7,675 nucleotides of DNA from Actinomycetes bacterium (GTDB taxonomy: Bacteria > Actinomycetota > Thermoleophilia > Solirubrobacterales > JACPNS01): positions 1 through 7,675 of the forward strand of contig JAEYBE010000037.1 of the NCBI GenBank assembly GCA_023404495.1, read 5' to 3'. This document shows, in pieces, positions 1-5,036 of the stretch. The translations under genes were made by a program, and so were the position numbers. The first letter of the stretch is position 1, and each line of letters starts with the position of its first letter. The notes under the pieces are model-generated. The model did no database searches and was not told where the DNA came from. It worked only from the letters and a program-made list of their open reading frames with translations.

Positions 1-231
1 GACCCGGACCGGGAGCATTGGACGAACCGGAAGGGAGCGCCGATCACGCTTTCTACTGCTGCTGGTGGGGTTGGGTTGATTGTTGGCCTGGCGATCGGCT
101 GGCTGACGGATCTGCGCGAGGCGCCGCCGGCGGTTGTTGGTGGACTAGTTGGGATGCTTGGGTTTGACTTTTATTGGCGGCATGTGCGGGAGACGTTGCC
201 GGGGCGGAAACGGGAGAACAGGACCGGCTAG
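1..231 (+). CDS. C-terminal fragment of a small membrane protein, function unknown
   Basis: Reading frame 1 is open from the first base to a TAG at 229-231, giving 76 residues with no start in view, so the gene begins before the window. The fragment starts with a charged stretch (DPDREHWTNRKG). It then has two hydrophobic, glycine-rich segments, roughly residues 14-36 (ending GLAIGWLTD) and 43-57 (APPAVVGGLVGMLGF), separated by a short charged turn. It ends in a basic tail (RETLPGRKRENRTG). This pattern suggests two transmembrane helices with a cytoplasmic basic C-terminus. I do not recognise the family. Codons favour G or T at the third position (GGT, GTT, GGG, TTG), unlike the leu genes, which supports a real but compositionally different gene. 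It ends 21 bp from the convergent nuclease gene, and no clear terminator hairpin lies in the gap. Confidence 0.55.
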   Translation, partial: DPDREHWTNRKGAPITLSTAAGGVGLIVGLAIGWLTDLREAPPAVVGGLVGMLGFDFYWRHVRETLPGRKRENRTG

Positions 232-252
232 CCCCGATTTCCAGCAATTGGA

Positions 253-1479
253 TCAATTCGAGGGTTCGTCGAAACGGACCGACTCGTAACGGGATCGAAG
301 AAGTTCAGACAGTTCGAGTTCCTGGTCGATCAGTGATTGAAGATCTTCGTCTTCGAGCACGATGATGACGATCCCGTCGCGGTGATACGCGGTCCTGAGT
401 GCGAAAGTGGCGGCCGCGCCGTCGCCTTTTCCTGTGACGCCGGATTTCGCTACCAGGACGCCGCTATGGCAGGAGGCTGAGCGCACCTTCTGCGTGAACT
501 CTCTCACCGTCGGCGCGCCAACATGGGCTTCCCAGTTCTTGCATTCCACAAGGACGTATTCGCCGAGAGGTCGTGTGTCAGCGCGCTCGTCTCGGAGGAT
601 CAAGTCGTGCTCGGTGTCGATAGCGGCGACTCGCCCGCGAGTATCAAATTTCCCAAGGCTTCTGAATAGGTACGCCACCAGTACTTCGTATGACACCCCT
701 TTCAGGTTTTTCTCGACGTCCGGGACGCCGGCTTGCCACTCACGGACACGCGAGGCAAGTTCGTAATCGAACGGGAGCGATACTCGGAGCCCAGCCGCAG
801 CTCCCACTGGGCGGGTCATGCTTTCGACGATCGAGAGAATTGCTGGATCGGTGAGTGCGAAATCACCGATAGGCGACTCGTCTTGAACTTGCTTCACAGC
901 CGCCGCGGCCGCAGCAAAGAAGGATTCCCGCTTGTTGAACACATTCGAAAGCGTCGAAGCGGCGGGCGCATTGCGAAATCCGTCCGCATCGCGAAGGATG
1001 TCCTCGGTCATTGCCGCGACGAAGAACTCTTCCGCAATCTCAGGCCGACCCGCCCGCCCGTGTGCCCATCCAATCTGGTGGAGCGGAGTCCCCTTGTGAA
1101 GTCTGCCAAGACGCGATTGGGCTCGCCGCAATTCCGCAAGGAGTCCTTCTTCGAGGGCGATCGATGTCGCGTAGTCGCCCTCCTCTGCGGCGACAATAGA
1201 GATCCAATTCCAGCGGCTGACAATGTCACCGACTTCACCTTCCTCGAGATTTGGCTGTGACTTGTCGTCGAAAGCCGCCAACGCAACGGACAGCCGATTC
1301 CGAAACGCTGGAACAACGTCGTCTCGCAAGTATCCGGGCAGGGTCCGCGCAGTGCGCACCATTCTTCTTGCAGCATCTTCAAACTCGCGTGACTGGTCAT
1401 CGAGCTCTAGGATGGCCGCCGGGTCAGCGAACAGCCGGCCTTTTGGGTGAAGGGTGCTTCCGTCACTCACATCTTTCAC
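253..1479 (-). CDS. PD-(D/E)XK (Mrr-like) restriction endonuclease-fold protein with helical N-terminal region
   Basis: This is a 408-residue protein. The C-terminal part, about residues 255-385, looks like the Mrr-type restriction endonuclease domain. It has a helix with KGVSYEVLVAYLFRSLG (Glu265), then EHDLIL with Asp292, then YVLVECKNW with the E-x-K pair Glu312/Lys314. These are followed by a helix (VREFTQKV, Gln330) and a hydrophobic strand (GVLVAKSG). Asp292, Glu312 and Lys314 are the expected metal-binding and catalytic residues, so the nuclease looks intact. Residues 1-200 are mostly helical, with a TPR-like stretch around 130-158 (TPLHQIGWAHGRAGRPEIAEEFF); this part may be a sensor or protein-binding region. 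No methyltransferase or partner gene is in view, so a complete restriction-modification system is not supported; solitary Mrr-like defence or DNA-processing nuclease is the safer reading. The start is a GTG at 1479 without a convincing SD; GTG at 1470 is an alternative. Codon use includes AGA and CTA and is less GC-biased than in leuA or leuC, hinting at acquisition by transfer. Confidence 0.8.
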   Translation of the reverse strand: MKDVSDGSTLHPKGRLFADPAAILELDDQSREFEDAARRMVRTARTLPGYLRDDVVPAFRNRLSVALAAFDDKSQPNLEEGEVGDIVSRWNWISIVAAEEGDYATSIALEEGLLAELRRAQSRLGRLHKGTPLHQIGWAHGRAGRPEIAEEFFVAAMTEDILRDADGFRNAPAASTLSNVFNKRESFFAAAAAAVKQVQDESPIGDFALTDPAILSIVESMTRPVGAAAGLRVSLPFDYELASRVREWQAGVPDVEKNLKGVSYEVLVAYLFRSLGKFDTRGRVAAIDTEHDLILRDERADTRPLGEYVLVECKNWEAHVGAPTVREFTQKVRSASCHSGVLVAKSGVTGKGDGAAATFALRTAYHRDGIVIIVLEDEDLQSLIDQELELSELLRSRYESVRFDEPSN

Positions 1480-1507
1480 GGTAGGTCCGGGGTCGGATGT
1501 GCCTGCG

Positions 1508-1521
1508 AACTCGCTAGAGTT
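1508..1521 (+). promoter_or_regulatory. Candidate leuA leader promoter -10 region within a small inverted repeat
   Basis: TAGAGT at 1515-1520 fits the TANNNT -10 pattern, and the leader GTG begins 8 bp downstream. Transcription starting at about 1527-1528 would therefore give a leaderless leader-peptide mRNA. The hexamer overlaps an inverted repeat, AACTC (1508-1512) GCTA GAGTT (1517-1521), which could be an operator. I see no good -35 match about 17 bp upstream (GTCGGA at 1492-1497 is poor). The assignment rests on position more than on sequence strength. Confidence 0.35.
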
Positions 1522-1527
1522 ATTTCC

Positions 1528-1584
1528 GTGGCTTCACCGCGCGAACTACGACTTCTTCTTCTCCTTCTCCCTTCGGGGAGCTAA
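1528..1584 (+). CDS. leuL: leuA leader peptide rich in leucine codons
   Basis: A short ORF runs from GTG at 1528 to TAA at 1582 and codes for MASPRELRLLLLLLPSGS. Seven of its 18 residues are leucine, and six of these are consecutive (CTT CTT CTT CTC CTT CTC, 1552-1569), preceded by CTA at 1546. CTG, the usual high-GC leucine codon, is never used, which should make the tract sensitive to charged tRNA supply. The ORF lies 90 bp before leuA in the same orientation. This is the classical design of an amino-acid attenuation leader, where ribosome stalling on Leu codons reports leucine starvation. The peptide itself is not expected to have a function. The start has no SD but would sit at or near the 5' end of the transcript if the proposed -10 box is right; leaderless initiation is common in actinobacteria. 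Chance occurrence of six consecutive Leu codons just before leuA is unlikely. Confidence 0.85.
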   Translation: MASPRELRLLLLLLPSGS

Positions 1585-1665
1585 TTACGCGCGCCCGCCC
1601 TGGCGATCAAGGGCCGGCATACACCACGTCGAATCCACACTTAGATTTCCAGAGAGAAGAAGGAG
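1552..1665 (+). promoter_or_regulatory. leuA translational attenuator: Leu-codon tract complementary to the leuA SD region
   Basis: The leader codons CTTCTTCTTCTC (1552-1563) can pair with GAGAAGAAGGAG (1654-1665), giving 12 bp with a single G-U (1554/1663). The 3' strand contains most of the leuA Shine-Dalgarno sequence. A second register also exists: CTCCTTCT (1561-1568) with AGAAGGAG (1658-1665). Inside the enclosed segment are a hairpin CTCCC-TTCG-GGGAG (1567-1580), a hairpin GCCCT/AGGGC (1597-1601 with 1610-1614) and a weak GAATC/GATTT stem (1631-1635 with 1644-1648). Inferred model: with ample leucine the leader ribosome finishes at TAA and leaves, and the Leu tract closes over the leuA SD. 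With leucine scarce, a ribosome stalled on the tract masks it and leuA is translated. From memory, a conserved pseudoknot-like 'LEU element' has been described upstream of actinobacterial leuA genes; whether this is the same structure I cannot test here. No U-rich intrinsic terminator is present, which favours translational over transcriptional control. Confidence 0.6.
1567..1580 (+). other. C(UUCG)G tetraloop hairpin at the end of the Leu-codon tract
   Basis: CTCCC (1567-1571), TTCG, GGGAG (1576-1580) form a perfect 5-bp stem closed by a C-G pair over UUCG, one of the most stable RNA tetraloops. Its 5' arm contains the last Leu codon of the leader and its 3' arm runs into the last codons before the stop. 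A ribosome stalled on the Leu codons would melt or block it. It could serve as a pause or nucleation hairpin that organises the attenuator. Confidence 0.55.
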
Positions 1666-1666
1666 G
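1658..1666 (+). promoter_or_regulatory. leuA ribosome binding site
   Basis: AGAAGGAGG ends 8 nt before the leuA ATG. It is a near-perfect SD, by far the strongest in the window, and fixes the leuA start. It is also the 3' side of the proposed attenuator pairing; a strong SD is what one expects where access to it is the controlled step. Confidence 0.85.
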
Positions 1667-1674
1667 TTGCTCTG

Positions 1675-3285
1675 ATGGCAACCGAAGTCAAGGCCCAAGA
1701 GGGCAAACCTGAAGACCGCGTCAAGATCTTTGACACCACGCTGCGAGACGGCGAACAGTCTCCCGGCATCTCGCTGAACGCCGCCGAGAAGCTGGAGATC
1801 GCACAGCAGCTCGCGCGTCTTGGCGTCGATGTCATCGAGGCCGGCTTCCCGATCGCCTCGCCCGGCGACTTTGAGGCCGTGCAGCACATCGCGCGCAATG
1901 TCGAGGGTCCGGTGATCGCAGGCCTCGCTCGCGCATCGGCTCAGGACATCGACGCCGCATGGAACGCCGTAAAGGACTCCGAGCGCCCGCGCATCCACAC
2001 CTTCCTCGCCACCAGCGATCTGCACATCAAGTACAAGCTGCAGACCACACGCGAGGACGTCAAGGGCCAGGTCAAGGCAGCCGTCGCCCACGCGCGATCG
2101 CTCTGCGAGGACGTCGAGTACTCGCCCGAAGACGGCTCGCGCTCAGACATCGACTTCATGGCGGAAGTCATTCAGATCGCGATCGACGAGGGCGCAACCA
2201 CGATCAACGTGCCCGACACCACCGGCTACGCGATCCCCGAGGAGTACGCCGCGATGTTCACGGCGCTCTACGAGCGCGTACCGGATCTGCACAAGGTCAC
2301 GGTGTCGGTGCACTGCCACGACGACCTGGGTCTGGCTGTCGCCAACTCTTTCGCTGGCGTTCAGGCCGGGGCGCGTCAGGTCGAGGGCGCGATCAACGGC
2401 ATCGGCGAGCGGGCGGGCAACACTTCGCTGGAGGAGTTCATCATGCTGCTCCGGACCAGGCAGGAGAAGATCGGCGGGCTCTGGACCGGGATCCGCACCG
2501 AGGAGATCGCCCGCACCAGCCGCCTCGTCTCGCGCATGACCGGCTACGCCGTGCAGCCAAACAAGGCGATCATCGGGCGCAACGCGTTTGCCCACGAGGC
2601 GGGGATCCACCAGGACGGCGTCCTGAAGAATCCGCAGACCTACGAGATCATGGAGCCCGAGACCGTGGGCCTCGCCAGCAACAGCCTGGTGCTCGGCAAG
2701 CACTCCGGGCGCCACGCGCTGAAGGAGGCGCTGAGTGATCTGGGCTACGACGTCTACGGCGACAAGCTCAACCGCGCGTTCAAGGCCTTCAAGGAGGTCG
2801 CCGACCGCAAGAAGGAAGTCAACGCAATGGACCTCGAAGCTCTGATGAGCGACGAGATGCGCGACGACTCCAAGGCTTGGAGCTTCGACGAGTTCGAGCT
2901 GACCAGCGCGTCGGAGGGCACTCCCACCGCCAGCGTCACGATGACGCGTCCCGACGGCGAGCAGGTGAGCGGCAAGGGCAGCGGCAACGGCACAATTGAG
3001 GCGTTGTTTGATGCGATCAACAGCTGCGTCGGGATCAAGCCGGTGCTCAACGAGTACCGCGTGCAGTCGGTGACGTCCGGTCCGGACTCGATCGGCGAAG
3101 TCTCAGTGGTGATCGAGATCGACGGCCGAGAGGCTGCCGGTCAGGGCGTCGCCACTGACACCGTTTGGGCATCGGGCCGTGCGTATGCAAGAGCGCTGAC
3201 CAACGCCGAGCGCAGGCGCGGAGTGGTCTCCGAGGCCGAGAGCGCGGCGGCCAGCGCCGCAGCCTCCAATCCGGTGGCCCCGTAG
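1675..3285 (+). CDS. leuA: 2-isopropylmalate synthase
   Basis: LeuA condenses acetyl-CoA with 2-oxoisovalerate to give 2-isopropylmalate, the first committed step of leucine synthesis, in the cytoplasm. The 536-residue product has the full two-part architecture. The catalytic TIM-barrel domain (about 14-280) contains FDTTLRDGEQSPG (Arg24, Asp25), VEYSPEDGSRSD (148-158), SVHCHDDLG with the metal-binding pair His213/His215, and NGIGERAGN (241-249). A linker region has HEAGIHQDGV (307-316) and LGKHSGRHALK (340-350). The C-terminal regulatory (LeuA dimer) domain, about 405-515, has the GNGTIEALFDAI and ATDTVWASGRAYARAL signatures, which in this family bind leucine for feedback inhibition. Length is usual for the bacterial LeuA type 1 family, with a short Ala-rich tail. 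The ATG is fixed by AGAAGGAGG 8 nt upstream. Expression is probably set by the leucine leader, so control acts at both enzyme and translation level. A close homologue such as citramalate or homocitrate synthase is possible but less likely given the leucine leader and nearby leuCD. Confidence 0.96.
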   Translation: MATEVKAQEGKPEDRVKIFDTTLRDGEQSPGISLNAAEKLEIAQQLARLGVDVIEAGFPIASPGDFEAVQHIARNVEGPVIAGLARASAQDIDAAWNAVKDSERPRIHTFLATSDLHIKYKLQTTREDVKGQVKAAVAHARSLCEDVEYSPEDGSRSDIDFMAEVIQIAIDEGATTINVPDTTGYAIPEEYAAMFTALYERVPDLHKVTVSVHCHDDLGLAVANSFAGVQAGARQVEGAINGIGERAGNTSLEEFIMLLRTRQEKIGGLWTGIRTEEIARTSRLVSRMTGYAVQPNKAIIGRNAFAHEAGIHQDGVLKNPQTYEIMEPETVGLASNSLVLGKHSGRHALKEALSDLGYDVYGDKLNRAFKAFKEVADRKKEVNAMDLEALMSDEMRDDSKAWSFDEFELTSASEGTPTASVTMTRPDGEQVSGKGSGNGTIEALFDAINSCVGIKPVLNEYRVQSVTSGPDSIGEVSVVIEIDGREAAGQGVATDTVWASGRAYARALTNAERRRGVVSEAESAAASAAASNPVAP

Positions 3286-3333
3286 GCAAGCGCGATTCTT
3301 GCCATACCTCCGCCCGATCGGGCGGAGGTATGG
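3285..3333 (+). terminator. Perfect 32-bp palindrome and overlapping small hairpin after leuA
   Basis: CCATACCTCCGCCC (3302-3315) followed by GATC and its exact complement (3320-3333) forms a 14-bp stem, or a fully palindromic 32 bp in DNA. It starts 17 bp after the leuA stop. A smaller hairpin, GGCAAG (3285-3290) with CTTGCC (3298-3303), begins on the last base of the stop codon and shares two bases with the big stem, so the two cannot both form fully. CGATTC (3293-3298) and GAATCG (3337-3342) can also pair around the large stem. No T-run follows. Hairpin terminators lacking a U-tract are reported in actinobacteria, so termination is likely but not certain; a dyad-binding protein site or an mRNA 3'-end stabiliser are alternatives. 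Confidence 0.65.
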
Positions 3334-3364
3334 AGGGAATCGCTGATGAAATAGCCTGACGCGC

Positions 3365-4423
3365 GTGAGCTTGTTGGATGCCATCGACTCCGCCCGCGAG
3401 GACTTCGTCTGGAAAGACGGGGAGCGGCTGATCGCGTTTGGTCGTGCTTCGCTTGCGAGCCTGCCGGCGTTTCTGCGCGCTGCGCAGATGGAGGAGTACG
3501 CGCTGGTCACCTCTGACCGCGCGCTCGATCAGTTCTCGTCGATCGCGATCGGTGGCGGCGAGATTGCGCTCGGCGCGCAGCGGCGGGTGGTTATTGGGCC
3601 AGGTGGCGTATCTGAGCTTGCTGGTGAGGCGCTTGAGGAAGTCGGTGACCTGCCGATCGTCGCCGTCGGCGGCGGCCGCGTGATCGATACTGCGAAGGCG
3701 ATCGCTGGCGCAAACAAGTCGAAGGTTGCCGCGATCCCCACGACGCTCTCCGGGGCGCCGATGACCGGCGTACACCGTCTGCCCGCTGGGTTTGCGGGCG
3801 AGGCGCGCACAGTGCGGCCGGCGATCGTGATCGGCCATCCGGATCTTATGGCCTCGCAGCCGCAGGGTCTGCGGGTCGGGAGCGCTATGAACGCCCTCTC
3901 GCACGCGGTGGAATCGCTGTTTGTCGAGGGCGGGAGCGCCGTGCCCCGACTGGCCGGAGCTCGAGCAGTGCGGCTGCTCTTTCGTTCGCTGATTGATGAT
4001 TCCCTGAACGAGGAGACCCGTCGGTTGCGCCTGTCGTTGGGTGCAATCGAGGCCGGCTACGCGGTCGGCGCCACCGGCTACGCCCTGCACCATGTGATCT
4101 GCCAAACGATCGTGCGACTCGGCGAGGTGCCTCATGCTCCGACCTACGGCGTGATGCTTCCCTACACGCTTGAGTTCTACAAGCTTCGCGACGATCTGGT
4201 CTGGTCGCTGGTAAGCGAAGAGATGGGCGTGCCTGATCCGTCGATGGCGATTGCGCGGATCTGCGCCGAGGCCGGCAATCCGACGACGCTCACTGAGCTC
4301 GGCGTCGCGCCGGAGCGGATCGACAGCGTTGTTGGGGCCGCGGCGGAACGCCGCGAGCTCAACCTCACGCCGGGCGGGGCTACGGAGGAGGACATCCGTT
4401 CGCTGATCGAGTCAGCGCGCTAG
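3365..4423 (+). CDS. Iron-containing alcohol dehydrogenase family protein, maleylacetate reductase-like
   Basis: This 352-residue protein has the iron-ADH fold. The N-terminal nucleotide-binding domain has FVWKDGERLIAFG (14-26), VGGGRVIDTAKAIA (101-114) and PTTLSGAPMT (125-134). The C-terminal helical metal-binding domain has MNALSHAVESL (175-185), TGYALHHVIC (237-246) and HAPTYGVMLPYTLEFY (257-272). His180, His243 and His257 match the three metal-ligand histidines of the family; the His243-His257 spacing of 14 matches that in FucO. The usual aspartate four residues before the first histidine is Asn176, as in maleylacetate reductases, which reduce maleylacetate to 3-oxoadipate with NAD(P)H. 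The true substrate is unknown, and nothing nearby points to aromatic catabolism. The GTG at 3365 has no adjacent SD; an in-frame TGA at 3347 bars extension beyond CTG at 3356. The gene follows the leuA palindrome by 31 bp, and its last 12 bp overlap the 3' end of the GNAT gene on the other strand. Confidence 0.85.
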   Translation: MSLLDAIDSAREDFVWKDGERLIAFGRASLASLPAFLRAAQMEEYALVTSDRALDQFSSIAIGGGEIALGAQRRVVIGPGGVSELAGEALEEVGDLPIVAVGGGRVIDTAKAIAGANKSKVAAIPTTLSGAPMTGVHRLPAGFAGEARTVRPAIVIGHPDLMASQPQGLRVGSAMNALSHAVESLFVEGGSAVPRLAGARAVRLLFRSLIDDSLNEETRRLRLSLGAIEAGYAVGATGYALHHVICQTIVRLGEVPHAPTYGVMLPYTLEFYKLRDDLVWSLVSEEMGVPDPSMAIARICAEAGNPTTLTELGVAPERIDSVVGAAAERRELNLTPGGATEEDIRSLIESAR

Positions 4424-5005
4424 TCCTGCGCGCAGCCCGTCCCTGATCGCGGGCCAATCATCATCGATCACGCTGTAGTACGCCGAATCTCGCACGCCCT
4501 GCGCGGTGTCCATGTGCTTACGGAAGATCCCTTCAAACTGGGCGGGAAGCGTCTCAAGCCCTTTGCGCGAACGTTCGTTGCGAGCGTCGGTCTTGAACTC
4601 GATCCGCTGCAGTCCGAGCGTCTCAAAACCGTGGGTCATCATCAGCAGCTTCGCCTCGCGATTGGCTCCGGTCCGCCATGCGGACGGCGAGTACATCGTC
4701 ATCCCGATCTCGACGCCCCGGTCTGGCAAACGAATCGCGAGGTAGCTGGATGTGCCGATCACAACTCCCGACTCGCTCTGCCGCGTAACCCAGGTGGCCA
4801 TGCGATCGGCGACGTTCTCGGCCAGCAGGTAGCCGAAGAAGCGGGCGAACTCCTCCCGATCGGGGCGCCCGATCGGGATCCAGCGCCAAATTTCGTCGTG
4901 GTCAAGCGCCGCCCACAGTTCGTCTTCATGCTCAGGCGCAATCGGCTCGAGTGAGACGATTGATCCAGAGAGCGGTGTAGAGAGGGCGGACACGCCGGAC
5001 ATCAT
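4412..5005 (-). CDS. GNAT-family N-acetyltransferase (RimJ/RimL-like)
   Basis: This is a 197-residue protein counted from ATG at 5005. It shows the layout of RimJ/RimL-type GNAT enzymes, which move acetyl from acetyl-CoA to an amine: an N-terminal strand-helix (VSLEPIAPEHEDELWAAL, 17-34), WRWIPIG (40-46), a central strand GVVIGTSSYLAI (80-91), and VEIGMTMYSPSAWRTGANREAKLLMMTHGFE (98-128) with the acetyl-CoA-binding turn near RTGANREAK. It continues with LQRIEFKTDARNERSRKGLETL (132-153) and FEGIFRKHM (157-165). The FKTDARNERS segment is very typical of this subgroup. Where most members have Leu-Gly-Ala after the last helix, this one has LPAQ (153-156). The substrate cannot be read from the sequence. 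The frame stays open to an ATG at 5047, but that start would run into the divergent XRE gene, so I prefer the ATG-ATG pair at 5005/5002. SD is weak (CAGG a few bases upstream). Confidence 0.85.
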   Translation of the reverse strand: MMSGVSALSTPLSGSIVSLEPIAPEHEDELWAALDHDEIWRWIPIGRPDREEFARFFGYLLAENVADRMATWVTRQSESGVVIGTSSYLAIRLPDRGVEIGMTMYSPSAWRTGANREAKLLMMTHGFETLGLQRIEFKTDARNERSRKGLETLPAQFEGIFRKHMDTAQGVRDSAYYSVIDDDWPAIRDGLRAGLAR

Positions 5006-5036
5006 AGGCCTGTATGTGATAACGTACGCACGTAAT
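5006..5036. promoter_or_regulatory. Compact divergent promoter/operator between the GNAT and XRE-cupin genes
   Basis: Only 29 bp separate the two divergent start codons. The segment is the most AT-rich and palindromic in this stretch: ATAACGTACGCACGTAAT (5019-5036) reads the same on the other strand at 14 of 18 positions, with two ACGT half-sites, and it runs into the XRE ATG. Neither gene has a real SD, so both transcripts may be leaderless. The dyad is a natural candidate operator through which the XRE protein would repress both directions. TATCAC on the minus strand (5021-5016) could be a -10 box for the GNAT gene. Binding is inferred. Confidence 0.45.

Noticed and set aside
1564..1653. 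Intrinsic terminator or T-box/riboswitch between the leader ORF and leuA
   Set aside because: The hairpins here are short and not followed by a T-run, and I see no T-box consensus or known riboswitch core, so transcriptional attenuation of the classical type is not supported.
1454..1675. Plus-strand 73-codon ORF upstream of leuA ending near its start (contains an Phe-rich stretch)
   Set aside because: It is the +1 shifted reading of the pyrimidine-rich Leu-codon tract, starts inside the nuclease gene, has no SD and no family resemblance. The frame with clustered Leu codons fits leuA regulation far better.
1959..2738. Long plus-strand ORF (259 codons) and several minus-strand ORFs inside leuA
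   Set aside because: High-GC shadow frames: Arg/Gly/Ala/His-rich, low-complexity translation overlapping a gene whose own frame shows every LeuA motif.
3047..4135. Minus-strand ORF of 362 codons overlapping the end of leuA and the dehydrogenase gene
   Set aside because: Its translation is Arg/Pro/His-rich with no recognisable domain, it spans two well-supported plus-strand genes and the intergenic palindrome, and it has no SD.
4855..4877. Two copies of the 10-bp palindrome CCCGATCGGG, 13 bp apart, the same core as in the leuA 3' palindrome
   Set aside because: They lie in the GNAT coding sequence and are explained by the codons for the IPIGRPDR segment; in high-GC DNA such GATC-centred palindromes arise readily. 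Without flanking similarity I do not call it a repeat family.
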